This document shows positions 53,501 to 63,510 of a stretch of 64,000 nt of DNA, piece by piece (the stretch's first letter is position 1; each line of letters starts with the position of its first letter). Source of the stretch: Catenulispora rubra. GTDB taxonomy: Bacteria > Actinomycetota > Actinomycetes > Streptomycetales > Catenulisporaceae. The translations under genes and the position numbers were made by a program. The notes beneath the pieces are model-generated. The model made no database searches. It was not told the DNA's origin and was given only the letters and a program-made list of their open reading frames with translations. Where the stretch lies: the NCBI RefSeq assembly GCF_015356825.1, contig NZ_JAACYW010000018.1, positions 1 to 64,000 of the forward strand, in the 5' to 3' direction.

Positions 53501-54088
53501 GTGACTATCGAAGACGACGACGACCTCGCCCTGCCCGCGGCGCTGGCCGCGATAGCCGCGATCGGCTTCCCCCCGGAGGCCGACGAGGACGCCCACGGCG
53601 ACGACGAGCGCGACGAGCCCGACGAGGACGACGCCCCCGAGCACCCCCCGGTGGACTTCGAGCCCTTCGAGGAGTTCCTGGACTCCGAGGACACCGCCGA
53701 CTGGTTCCGCGGCTGGACCGGCAACCCGGACGCCGACGCCGAGCAGTTCCGGGTCTTCGGCCAGACCGCCGACGGCGGCTACGCGGCCTTCTGGCTGGTC
53801 CGCGAGGACGCGCCGCTGGCCGAGCAGCCGATCGTGTTCCTGGGCCCGGAGGGCGAGACCGGCGTGGTCGCCTGCGACCTGCCCTCGTTCCTGTGGCTGG
53901 TGGCCGACGGCTCGGGCCCCTACGAAGCCGTGGAGCACCCGACCCGCCGCTCCAACCCGCACCCGGAGTTCACGGCCGTCGCCGAGAAGCACGCCGGGAC
54001 GGACCGGATGACGGCCCGCGAGGTGGTCGCGGCGGCCCGGGACGAGTTCCCGGACTTCGAGGACACCATGGTGGAGCTCTCGCGCTGA
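53501..54088 (+). CDS. SMI1/KNR4-like acidic protein
   Basis: GTG start, 195 aa, strongly acidic N terminus (EDDDDLALP, DEDAHGDDERDEPDEDD). The central block FWLVREDAPLAEQPIVFLGPEGETGVVACDLPSFLWLVADG resembles the C-terminal part of SMI1/KNR4 proteins, a superfamily of immunity proteins and cell-wall regulators. In bacteria many are antitoxins for polymorphic toxins, but no toxin is adjacent. Followed by a 9-bp tandem array. Confidence 0.65.
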   Translation: MTIEDDDDLALPAALAAIAAIGFPPEADEDAHGDDERDEPDEDDAPEHPPVDFEPFEEFLDSEDTADWFRGWTGNPDADAEQFRVFGQTADGGYAAFWLVREDAPLAEQPIVFLGPEGETGVVACDLPSFLWLVADGSGPYEAVEHPTRRSNPHPEFTAVAEKHAGTDRMTAREVVAAARDEFPDFEDTMVELSR

Positions 54089-54102
54089 GGGCGGGTTCCC
54101 GT

Positions 54103-54183
54103 GCGACCGACGCGACCGACGCGACCGACGCGACCGATGCGGACGATGCGGACGATGCGACCGATGCGACCGATGCGGACGGC
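54103..54183. repeat. Nine 9-bp tandem repeats
   Basis: Nine units of GCGACCGAC or GCGGACGAT start 14 bases after the SMI1-like stop, in an intergenic region. The array has a 3-bp-multiple unit and reads Ala-Thr-Asp in one frame, but no ribosome site or gene supports translation. Confidence 0.8.
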
Positions 54184-54303
54184 GCCGCCGCATCGGTCCG
54201 GAGCGGCGGCTGGTGGCGGCGCAGCCGACCGCGGCGCCGGAGATGCCCTCCAGCTTCGCGGCGCGGCCGGCCAGGTCCTCGGCAGGCCGCCGCATCGGTC
54301 CGG
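54184..54303. repeat. 18-bp direct repeat flanking 84 bases
   Basis: GCCGCCGCATCGGTCCGG occurs at 54184-54201 and again at 54286-54303, with no mismatch. The second copy lies 9 bases from the MarR gene end. Confidence 0.75.
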
Positions 54304-54311
54304 CGCGGGTA

Positions 54312-54764
54312 TCAGGGCCCTGTCCCGTCGGCATCGCGGAGTTCGGCGATGGCGCGCAGCGCATCGCGCATCCGTGCCGGATCGGCGCCGAACATCCGCG
54401 TGTCCAGGTCGCGGACGGCCTGGATCGCCTGACGTGCCAGGACGCGGCCCTCGCTCGTGAGCGTCAGGCGCAAAGCCCGGGCGTCGGACCGGTCGTTGTC
54501 CCGCGCGATCAGCCCACGGCCCTGCAGGGTGCGCACCACGCGCGAGGTCATCTGGCGGTCGCAGCCGGCGTGCTCGGCGACCTGCGCCTGAGTCGGCGGA
54601 CCCGCGGTGCCCTCCAGCCATCCGGTCGTGGCCAGGAGCATGAACTGGGTGTGCGTCAGATCGAAGGGTCCGAGCGCGGTCTCCATGCGAGCCCGCCAGG
54701 TCAGCGCGGCGTGGTGGAGCCAGAAGCCCGGCGAGGCCAGGGGTCCGGAGTCCGCTGCGCTCAC
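54312..54764 (-). CDS. MarR family transcriptional regulator
   Basis: GTG 54764 overlaps the SRPBCC stop (GTGA). 150 aa; helix-turn-helix TQAQVAEHAGCDRQMTSRVVRTLQGRGLIARDNDRSDARALRLTLT with the DxRxxxLxLT wing. Last gene of a four-gene operon whose third gene follows twin operators; it probably binds them. Confidence 0.9.
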   Translation of the reverse strand: MSAADSGPLASPGFWLHHAALTWRARMETALGPFDLTHTQFMLLATTGWLEGTAGPPTQAQVAEHAGCDRQMTSRVVRTLQGRGLIARDNDRSDARALRLTLTSEGRVLARQAIQAVRDLDTRMFGADPARMRDALRAIAELRDADGTGP

Positions 54765-55288
54765 GCGGCGGCCCGTTCCCCGCCAGCCTGGTCCCCGTCA
54801 ACCTGCTCCGCGCCAGCCTGTCCCGCGCCAGCCTGTCCCGCGCCAGCCTGTTCCCCGCCGGCGCGGCCGGCCCGCCGCGCGGCCTCGGCCTCCAGCGCGG
54901 CGAAAGTCAGAAGCATGTCCCGGCGCATCCGGCGGCCGAAGTGCAGGCGGAACAGCGGCACCAGCGGCCCGGTCACCCAAACGGTCTTGACGCAGCGGAC
55001 CCGTCCGCCGGGCAGGACCTCGAAGGTGTTCAGGCCCCTGATCCTGCCTCCGGGCAGGGCGCACTCGGAGCCGAAGCGGTGCGGTGCCTCGGCCTCGGTG
55101 ACGGTCCACTCGGTCGCCGGGCCGCCGTTCGGCTTCGACCATCCGACGGCGCCGGCCTCGAACGGGCCGTCCAGGCGCGCCTCCTGCTCGTGCGGATCCC
55201 AGCTCGGCCGGTTGTCCACGTCGGTGGCCACGGTCCACAGCACGGCGATGTCGCCCCGGACTTCGGCCTCGGCGGTGATCTGGTACAT
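54761..55288 (-). CDS. SRPBCC (START-like) family protein
   Basis: 175 aa from ATG 55288. Opens MYQITAEAEVRGDIAVLW and continues with the SRPBCC hydrophobic-pocket pattern (NRPSWDPHEQEARLDGPF, TVTEAEAPHRFGSECALPGG), so it likely binds a lipophilic ligand or acts as a polyketide-cyclase-like enzyme. The C terminus (GEQAGAGQAGAGQAGAEQV) is a pentapeptide repeat from slippage of 15-bp units. Directly downstream of the twin operators and translated with the MarR gene. Confidence 0.82.
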   Translation of the reverse strand: MYQITAEAEVRGDIAVLWTVATDVDNRPSWDPHEQEARLDGPFEAGAVGWSKPNGGPATEWTVTEAEAPHRFGSECALPGGRIRGLNTFEVLPGGRVRCVKTVWVTGPLVPLFRLHFGRRMRRDMLLTFAALEAEAARRAGRAGGEQAGAGQAGAGQAGAEQVDGDQAGGERAAA

Positions 55289-55310
55289 CGGGTTCCCCTC
55301 CCGGATCGGT

Positions 55311-55354
55311 ATGGTGTCGCGACACCAAATATAGATGGTGTCGCGACACCAAAT
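55311..55354. promoter_or_regulatory. Twin identical operators in the DapB-like/AhpD-like/SRPBCC/marR operon
   Basis: ATGGTGTCGCGACACCAAAT is present twice, at 55311-55330 and 55335-55354, 24 bp apart. Each contains the perfect 14-bp palindrome GGTGTCGCGACACC. They lie between the AhpD-like stop and SRPBCC start; the downstream copy touches the stop codon. MarR-type control of the SRPBCC-marR part is likely. Confidence 0.8.
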
Positions 55355-55833
55355 CAACCCCCGGGGAGCACGCACACCGCGTCGATGCCCAGCACGTGGT
55401 TGAGCCGCCCGAAAGCCAGCCACGACCCCAGGCACATCGTCAGCTCCACCACCTCGGCCTGCGAGTACGCCGCGAGCATCCGCTCCCAGAACTCCTCGTC
55501 CAGACCGTGGTGGTCCTGCGCGTACCGCTCGGCGTACTCGGCGGCCAGCCGGGTCCGCTCGTCGAAGCCCTCGGCGGTGCGCCACTCGGCGACCGCCGCG
55601 TCGAACCCGTCCTCGACCTTCGCCCCGTCGCGCTCGGTGCGCCAGTCCAGGCAGAACAGGCAGCCGTTGATCTGGGCGACGCGCAGCCGCGCCGCCTCGA
55701 ACTCGCGCAGGCCCAACGTCGTGTGCTGATACACCGCCATCGAGAACGCCGCCGCCGCGGGGCCGATGCCGGGCACCATCTCGCCCCACACGTAGCCGAT
55801 CGGCTCTTTGCCCTCGGGGATGTCGATGATCAC
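55354..55833 (-). CDS. Carboxymuconolactone decarboxylase (AhpD-like) family protein
   Basis: GTG 55833 overlaps the preceding stop (GTGA), 159 aa. The CLFCLDW motif holds the redox CxxC of AhpD/CMD proteins, and EVVELTMCLGSWLAFGRLNHVLGID completes the family pattern. Such proteins are peroxidase-related or hydroperoxide-reducing. Co-translated with the DapB-like gene. Confidence 0.87.
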   Translation of the reverse strand: MIIDIPEGKEPIGYVWGEMVPGIGPAAAAFSMAVYQHTTLGLREFEAARLRVAQINGCLFCLDWRTERDGAKVEDGFDAAVAEWRTAEGFDERTRLAAEYAERYAQDHHGLDEEFWERMLAAYSQAEVVELTMCLGSWLAFGRLNHVLGIDAVCVLPGG

Positions 55834-56936
55834 TGCTCTGTCCCTTCCGTCGACCACCTGACGCCGGCCGCCGGCGTGATCGGCACGTCCAGCGCGTCGT
55901 AGAGCCCCGGCTCGCGCCCGGCCAGCCACCCGATGGCGCCGACCAGCCGTCCGACGGCCGTGGCGTTCCCGCCCGCCGACCGGTTCCCGCCCTCGTCCGC
56001 GGCCTCCACCGTGACCTCGATCCGCGGCCGCCCCTCGATCACCACGCGGTGCGCCCCGACGCCGTCCGGCGCCTGCGGCCACTGCGGCGCCACCGAGCCG
56101 TGGATGCGGGTCACGTGCTCGATCACGATCCGGGGCACGCCCCCGATCTCGCCCCGCACCTCGAACCGCACCCCGCCCTGCGTGTCCGCCGCGAACTTCC
56201 CCATCGTCGCGGTCTCGACGTCCTCGGCCAGCGGCGCGCGCTCGACGTGCTCCGAGATCCCCGACAGCTCCGCCCCCAGCGCCCGCGCCATCAGCCGGAG
56301 CTGCCCGCCCCACACCATCGTGGGCACGCCCGGCGCGGTCATCAGCGGCTCGTACTCCATCGGCTGCCCCATGCCGACCAGGTACCGGACCGAGTCCTCC
56401 TGGTCGTACGTCGAGTAGTCGAAGATCTCCTGGCAGCGCACCGCCTCGATCCGGGTCCCCAGCCCGGTCAGCATCAGCGGCAGCACGTCGTTGGCCCACC
56501 CCGGGTCCACGCCCGAGGCGAACAGCGACCCGCCGCCCTCGGCCACCGCCGCGAGCACCCGCTCGCGTTGGTCCGGCGGCGCGCTGCGCGGATCGTAGAA
56601 CGCGTACAAAGCCGGCGTGACCACGATCGCGCCGGCCCGGACGGCGCGGACCACGTCGTCCAGCGCCTCCTCGGGGCGCACGTCGCCGGAGGCCGCGTAG
56701 ACCACGGCCCTCGCGCCGCGCAGCGCCGCCTCGATGTCGGACGTCACGGACGTCGCCGCGACCCCGAGCGCGTGCTCCAGGCCCGCCAGCTCCCCGGCGT
56801 CGCGTCCGGCCTTCGCCGGGTCGTGCACCAGCACGGCGCACAACGCCAGCCCGGGGCGTGCGGCGACCGCTCGGATCGCCGCACGCCCGATGTTCCCGGT
56901 GCCCCACACCAGGGTGGGTATCAGTTCATCGGCCAT
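55830..56936 (-). CDS. Dihydrodipicolinate reductase-like (amine dehydrogenase type) protein
   Basis: 368 aa from ATG 56936. N-terminal Rossmann fold IPTLVWGTGNIGRAAIRAVA, then ASGDVRPEEALDDVV and SGVDPGWANDVLPLML. This group (DapB N-domain, 2,4-diaminopentanoate dehydrogenase-like) oxidises amines or related substrates with NAD(P). The actual substrate is unknown. First gene of the operon; the cholesterol oxidase gene lies just upstream on the same strand. Confidence 0.82.
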   Translation of the reverse strand: MADELIPTLVWGTGNIGRAAIRAVAARPGLALCAVLVHDPAKAGRDAGELAGLEHALGVAATSVTSDIEAALRGARAVVYAASGDVRPEEALDDVVRAVRAGAIVVTPALYAFYDPRSAPPDQRERVLAAVAEGGGSLFASGVDPGWANDVLPLMLTGLGTRIEAVRCQEIFDYSTYDQEDSVRYLVGMGQPMEYEPLMTAPGVPTMVWGGQLRLMARALGAELSGISEHVERAPLAEDVETATMGKFAADTQGGVRFEVRGEIGGVPRIVIEHVTRIHGSVAPQWPQAPDGVGAHRVVIEGRPRIEVTVEAADEGGNRSAGGNATAVGRLVGAIGWLAGREPGLYDALDVPITPAAGVRWSTEGTEQ

Positions 56937-56944
56937 CGATCAGC

Positions 56945-58654
<1,710 letters not shown>

Positions 58655-58709
58655 CTACTGACAAGTAATATAACGGAGCATCAGATCAAAACCCGCAGGT
58701 AGATCGCTA

Positions 58710-59375
58710 CTAATCGGTATGCGAGTCCTGAGACTCCGGGCCGCGAGGGGTTTGGCTCCGATACGTGAACCCGAGCTCATGCCCAAGCCCGAAGTAGTGC
58801 CGGAAGTTGTAGATCAGCGGGCTCCAGGCCGCCGGCTCCACGTGGTTCGTCCCCGGGATCACGATCGCCGGATCGGCGTGCACCCGCAGCACCTGGGCCT
58901 CGACGATGAGGAAGCCGTCGGTGACGTCCGGCAGCGCCCGCGCCACGGCGGCCTCGAACTGCAGGCCGCACTCGGCGACCCGCGGCGGATTGACAAGCTC
59001 GGACTCGACGGATGTGAACCCCGATAGACCGAACTTGTCAGGCTCGAACCGCATCCCCGGCGGCTTGCCCTCCGGCACCGGGAACCGGCCGGTCACCCCC
59101 GCCAGGCTCTCGATCCGCCGCCACAGATGCGGCCCGGGGACGTTGATCACGATCTGCGGACGCCGCGCGAGGTTGTACGCGGTCTGGCCCTCGGCACCCA
59201 GACCGAGCACGATCGTGTACCCCAGCGCCCACGCCGAGGAGATCGGCGCCAGATTCGCCGAGCCGTCGTCGTTCTCCGTCGACAGCAGGACCACCGGGGT
59301 GCCGAAGTACAGGATCGACGGCTCGATCGTCACATGCGCGCTCTGCGTGCTCGCCCTACTCGTTGTGCTGCTCAT
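58710..59375 (-). CDS. Flavin reductase-like FMN-binding protein
   Basis: 221 aa. Split-barrel flavin reductase fold: GTPVVLLSTENDDGSANLAPISSAWALG, PQIVINVPGPHLWRR, and a C-terminal HYFGLGHELGF. The family reduces FMN with NAD(P)H or binds FMN for monooxygenases. Divergent from an ArsR gene with a 16-bp perfect palindrome between. Confidence 0.85.
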   Translation of the reverse strand: MSSTTSRASTQSAHVTIEPSILYFGTPVVLLSTENDDGSANLAPISSAWALGYTIVLGLGAEGQTAYNLARRPQIVINVPGPHLWRRIESLAGVTGRFPVPEGKPPGMRFEPDKFGLSGFTSVESELVNPPRVAECGLQFEAAVARALPDVTDGFLIVEAQVLRVHADPAIVIPGTNHVEPAAWSPLIYNFRHYFGLGHELGFTYRSQTPRGPESQDSHTD

Positions 59376-59399
59376 GGAGCGACCGTAGGCAGCGGACGT

Positions 59400-59415
59400 T
59401 TCGGCGGCCGCCGAA
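59400..59415. promoter_or_regulatory. 16-bp perfect palindrome between flavin reductase and arsR-type gene
   Basis: TTCGGCGGCCGCCGAA lies in the 65-bp divergent gap, about 25 bases from each start. Suitable for the adjacent winged-helix regulator. Confidence 0.55.
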
Positions 59416-59440
59416 CTCCGGCCGGAGAATAATCGCTGCT

Positions 59441-60244
59441 ATGAGCACCACAGGCAGCACCACCAGCAGTACCGCAGGCAGCAGCACCGGCCGCGCCATG
59501 CGCACCGCCGCAAGCCCCACCACCGCGAACCCCCTGCTGGCCGGCGCCGACCTGGCCGCCATGGCCCGCCTGCTCGCCGACGGCACCCGCGCCACCTTCT
59601 GCCTGGCCCTGCTCGACGGCCGCGCCTGGACTCCGACCGAACTCGCCAAACACGCCGGTGTCGCGCCCTCCACGGCCACCGAACACCTCAACGCCATGGT
59701 CGCCGGCGGCCTGCTCGCCGAGGAACGCCAGGGCCGGCACCGCTACGTGCGTCTGGCCGACCAGCAGGTCGCCGAACTGATCGAGACCCTGGCCGCCGCC
59801 GCACCCGTCCGCTCCGCACCGCCGCCGCGAACGCTGTCCGCCGACAGCCGGCGGCGCGCGCTGGCCCACGCCCGCACCTGCTACGACCACCTGGCCGGCC
59901 GGGTCGGCGTGGCCATCGCCGACGCGATGACCGAGCGCGCCCTGGTGGACTGGGAGCACGGCCTGCGGCTCACGCCGGGTGGCGAGCGCTGGCTCGCCGA
60001 CCTCGCCATCGAGGTGCCCGCCGCGGCCAAGCGCCCGGCGCTGCGGCCGTGCCTGGACTGGACCGAGCGCCGTCCGCACCTGGCCGGCGCCGTCGGCGCG
60101 GCGCTGTGCGGCCACGCTCTCGACAAGGGCTGGATCCGGCGGGTCGGCAGCACCCGCGCGGTGCTCGTCACCCCGGCCGGCCGCGAGGTGTTCCAAGGCG
60201 CGCTGGGGCTTTCGGCGGAGCTGCTGACTCCGGTCGCCAACTAA
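59441..60244 (+). CDS. ArsR-type winged helix regulator
   Basis: ATG 59441, 267 aa. A Ser/Thr-rich lead of about 30 residues precedes the HTH: MARLLADGTRATFCLALLDG, ELAKHAGVAPSTATEHLNAMVAGGLLAEERQGRHRYVRL. The C-terminal 150 residues (TCYDHLAGRVGVAIAD onward, two Cys: PCLDW, LCGH) belong to the extended ArsR group without a metal site. Likely controls the flavin reductase. Confidence 0.88.
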   Translation: MSTTGSTTSSTAGSSTGRAMRTAASPTTANPLLAGADLAAMARLLADGTRATFCLALLDGRAWTPTELAKHAGVAPSTATEHLNAMVAGGLLAEERQGRHRYVRLADQQVAELIETLAAAAPVRSAPPPRTLSADSRRRALAHARTCYDHLAGRVGVAIADAMTERALVDWEHGLRLTPGGERWLADLAIEVPAAAKRPALRPCLDWTERRPHLAGAVGAALCGHALDKGWIRRVGSTRAVLVTPAGREVFQGALGLSAELLTPVAN

Positions 60245-60472
60245 CTCAGTTCTCTGATTCGCTCCGCGAGCGCCGCCGACCGTCGGTCTATGCGGCATGA
60301 CCATGGCGTTCGGTGTCTGCACGCGCCAGCCGACGCCCGGCTCCCGCCCGGCAGACAACCGAATCAGAGCTCGAATAGGTTCACTCCTCGCGCGGCCGGC
60401 CACCGGTGCAACTGGTGGTCCCAGTGGGAATGGCGCCGCGCGGTTCCCATTCGGGTTCAGAAGGGGTGGAAG

Positions 60473-61942
60473 ATGTCAGCAGCCTCAATCAGTGTGCGAA
60501 GAGCCCTGGCGTTCCTCGGGATGCTCGCGCTCACCTTCGCCGCGGTGGTGGTCGCGCCCGCGAGCCGGGCGCACGCCGCCGCCAACGTCGCGGTGCAGGT
60601 CGGCTACGCCGACACCGCGCGCGCGAATCCCGCGAACTTCCCGACCCCCTGGGAAGGCGCGCCGAACGTCACCTACGGCGGCTGCAGCGTCCCTGGCGGC
60701 TGCACGTTCGACGCCGGCGCCCTGCGGGTCATCAACAACACCGGCGTGAACGTCAACGTCGACTACATCAAGGTGAGCTTCGGCACCTGCGTGTTCGACA
60801 TCTGGCGGCACAACGTCCCGCTCGGGCCGAGCGGGCAGTACATCGTCACGCAGACGATCAACTCCTTCAGCTCCGGCTGCACCTCCGACGGCTCCTTCGA
60901 CACCTCCGACATCGGGCCCAACGGCGCGTCCTGGGCCGGGAACTGCAACCAGTCCGGCGTCGTCCCGCTGGTCATGGTGTCCATCGACGGTGTGGTCAGC
61001 AACTTCCCGGACTCCGGCAAGATCCTGAACACCGGCGGCGTCGACGGCGCCAGCTGCGGCATGGGCAACGAGTCCCAGCAGTGGGCCCCGGTCGGCAGCG
61101 TCTCGTGCCCGGGCTCGATCCTGAAGCTGGCGCCGAGCCAGCAGGAACTCGCGGTCGGGTCCACGGCCTCGGTCACCGCGAACTACGTCAACAGCTGCGG
61201 CGACCCGCTGCAGGGCGCGCCGATCGCGTTCAAGGTCGCCAGCGGCCCGAACGCCGGGGCGGGGGACACCGTCTCCACAGACGCCTCGGGCAACGCGACG
61301 TTCAGTTATACCGGCACGGCTTCGGGCACTGACACAGTCGGCTCCACGACGTCGAACCCGGCCGGCATCGTCAGCTCCAACAACGTCAAGGTCATCTGGG
61401 ACGTCCTGCTCACCGGCGACGCCTACGGCCTGAAATCCTCGGGCCTGGTGGGCATCACCCCGACGCCCGAGGCCGGTCCGGTGGCGACCACCGGAGCCAG
61501 TAGCAGCTCGCCGCCGTGCGTGGTGACCATCACTGGCCTGATCAGTGCTGGCACCCTGTGCGCGAACGTCTCCACCGCGGTCGGCCCCAGCTCCTCCACG
61601 GCCAACGCCTCGGTGCAGCACGTCGGGATCGGCCTGCTGCTCGTGCCGGCGATCGAGATCGGCGCGGTCACGTCCACCTCGCACTCGGTCTGCTCCGGCA
61701 GCACCGGCGGCGCCACCATCGCCTCCATCACCGTCGGCGGCATCGTGGTCCCGGTCAGCGTCACCCCGGGCCCGAACACCACGGTGAACATCCTGGGGAT
61801 CAAGCTGATCCTGAACGAGCAGATCGCCACGAACACCGCCACCGACCACGTGCTCACGGTCAACGCGGTGCACGTGATCGTGCCCGGCCTGCTGGACACG
61901 ACCGTGGCCTCCTCGACGAGCGACATCCACGGGTGTGTGTGA
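60473..61942 (+). CDS. Large secreted protein with Ig-like and choice-of-anchor type domain
   Basis: ATG 60473 (AAGGGGTGGAAG upstream), 489 aa. Signal peptide (FLGMLALTFAAVVVAPASRAHA, about 36). Middle part (about 60-215) is beta-rich with Cys pairs (GGCSVPGGC, GTCVFD). Residues about 220-310 form a bacterial Ig-like domain (SASVTANYVNSCGDPLQGAP, ASGNATFSYTGTASGT). The C-terminal 180 residues (GDAYGLKSSGLVG, TITGLISAGTLCANVSTAVG) resemble choice-of-anchor P domains. Probably cell-surface; no catalytic motif seen. Confidence 0.75.
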   Translation: MSAASISVRRALAFLGMLALTFAAVVVAPASRAHAAANVAVQVGYADTARANPANFPTPWEGAPNVTYGGCSVPGGCTFDAGALRVINNTGVNVNVDYIKVSFGTCVFDIWRHNVPLGPSGQYIVTQTINSFSSGCTSDGSFDTSDIGPNGASWAGNCNQSGVVPLVMVSIDGVVSNFPDSGKILNTGGVDGASCGMGNESQQWAPVGSVSCPGSILKLAPSQQELAVGSTASVTANYVNSCGDPLQGAPIAFKVASGPNAGAGDTVSTDASGNATFSYTGTASGTDTVGSTTSNPAGIVSSNNVKVIWDVLLTGDAYGLKSSGLVGITPTPEAGPVATTGASSSSPPCVVTITGLISAGTLCANVSTAVGPSSSTANASVQHVGIGLLLVPAIEIGAVTSTSHSVCSGSTGGATIASITVGGIVVPVSVTPGPNTTVNILGIKLILNEQIATNTATDHVLTVNAVHVIVPGLLDTTVASSTSDIHGCV

Positions 61943-61995
61943 GCTCTGAGATGAGCCGGTAGCGGCGCGGAAGGCGCCGGAAGCGCCGGCAAAGG

Positions 61996-62035
61996 CACGA
62001 CGGCCCGGCCGGGAATCCCCGGACGGGCCGTCGTG
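61996..62035. terminator. Long bidirectional hairpin
   Basis: CACGACGGCCCG (61996-62007) pairs perfectly with CGGGCCGTCGTG (62024-62035), and five more pairs extend inward after one mismatch. Between the convergent secreted-protein and lipoprotein genes. Confidence 0.9.
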
Positions 62036-62162
62036 TGGTGTGGGTGGTGCGGTTTGGTGTGGTGATGCGGTGGTGCCGTCTTGCTTTCGTGCTGTGTAGC
62101 TGTGTAGCTGTGCAGCTGTCGTGCTGTGCTGCCGTCGCCCGATGCGGCGCCGTGCGGGCTCG

Positions 62163-62744
62163 TCAGCCCTGGCAGGCGGTGATCATCGCCTGGGCGTCGT
62201 TCATCACCGAGGCGGTGTCGGGCGCCTTCCCGGCGGCGGCCTGCTGCGCGATGTTGACGTAGTCGTCGCCGACCTTCTTGATCGCCGAGGCCGCGGCCGG
62301 GTTGGTGGACTTCCCGGCGTCGGCGTGCAGCTTGTCCCCGATGCCCTTGATCGCGGCCAGCGCGCCGGCCGGGTTGCTCGCCGCGCCGCTGAGCGCGCTG
62401 GAGCCGCTGGCCAGGTCCGAGGTGGCCGCCTGGCAGCCGGCGTCGCTGCCGCCGAGGCCGCCGATGGTGCCCCCCGAGGAACCGCCCGTGCTGGAGCTGT
62501 CCGAGGACGAGGCGCCGCCGGAGGAGCCCGCGGTGTCCGACGACGACGCGCCGCCGGTGGACGACCCGCCGGTCGACGACGAGCCGCCGGAAGCGGCGGT
62601 CGTGTGCGACGTCAGACCGCCCGCGAGCGGGTTCCCGCCGGTGGAGCCGGTGGTGGTCCCGGACGAGGCGCAGCCCCCGAGCAGAATGACCGACGAGGCC
62701 ACCGCCAAGCCGACGAGAGTCCGTACGCCACGCGTGGTGGACAT
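62163..62744 (-). CDS. Ser/Gly-rich lipoprotein
   Basis: 193 aa. Signal peptide with lipobox LLGGC (Cys about 25). Residues 26-100 are Ser/Gly/Thr low complexity. The rest is a helical domain: CQAATSDLASGSSALSGAAS, then AIKGIGDKLHADAGKSTNPAAASAIKKVG and two Cys (GCQAAT, ITACQG). Function unknown; may bind cell wall. Confidence 0.72.
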   Translation of the reverse strand: MSTTRGVRTLVGLAVASSVILLGGCASSGTTTGSTGGNPLAGGLTSHTTAASGGSSSTGGSSTGGASSSDTAGSSGGASSSDSSSTGGSSGGTIGGLGGSDAGCQAATSDLASGSSALSGAASNPAGALAAIKGIGDKLHADAGKSTNPAAASAIKKVGDDYVNIAQQAAAGKAPDTASVMNDAQAMITACQG

Positions 62745-62870
62745 GGTGTTACCCCCATTGTTGTTGGACGTGCGAAGTGCTTCGCCACGCTACCGCAACG
62801 GGTTGACGGCGAGTGCACAGACCGGAGGGTCATACCCGATATCCCGGCCCAAAAGTGCACCGTGGCGAGA

Positions 62871-63362
62871 CTAAGGCGTGATGTCGATCGCTGAGATGAT
62901 CTCCACCGCCCTCGCGACGGTCCCCACCATCGTCTCCGTCACCGGTACGCCCAACCTACGCGCCAACCGGACCAGGTATCGGTTCCTTTCTGGATTCGGG
63001 CAGTCCGGAGGGCAGCCGAGCACCGCTCGGCCGGAGCGCGCGACGAATCCGAACTCGACATTCGTGGTGAAACCGGGCAGGGTGCGCAGATCGCGCGGGA
63101 TCCAGAACAGGATCGCCGAGGCGCGGTCCAAACCCTCCCATTCCCACTCGATCTGGTCGTCATACTCGGTTTCCCGCAGTCTGCCGGGGTTCTCCGGTAC
63201 CAGGATGTGCAGCGTCGGCGGCGCGGTCCACGCGGCGTCCAGAGCCGCGATCGCCTGCGGACGCCAGGAGGCGACAGCCTTGGAGCGCGGAGTCGGACCG
63301 GCCAGGAAGACGCTCGGGCCGGACGGGATGGCCTCGCGGGCCCACACGACGGAAACGGTCAC
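62871..63362 (-). CDS. Nucleoside 2-deoxyribosyltransferase-fold protein
   Basis: GTG 63362, 163 aa. SVFLAGPTPRSKAVASWRPQA and DRASAILFWIPRDLRTLPGFTTNVEFGFVARSGRAVLG match the PF15891 deoxyribosyltransferase-like family, with a Glu after the NVEFG Asn as nucleophile position. These proteins bind nucleotides and are of unclear role, some in DNA modification or defence loci. Confidence 0.8.
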   Translation of the reverse strand: MTVSVVWAREAIPSGPSVFLAGPTPRSKAVASWRPQAIAALDAAWTAPPTLHILVPENPGRLRETEYDDQIEWEWEGLDRASAILFWIPRDLRTLPGFTTNVEFGFVARSGRAVLGCPPDCPNPERNRYLVRLARRLGVPVTETMVGTVARAVEIISAIDITP

Positions 63363-63510
63363 CCGGCAATCATCGCCGCACCGCGAGGCATCCGGGCGTT
63401 CTCCCCGAATCCACCATCGGCGATTACCTTGCCAGGGGAGGACGACATCTCAATTCTCTGATCTCTACCCGGCGGATCCAGGCCGATCCGTCGAAGACGG
63501 GAGCCCGCGC

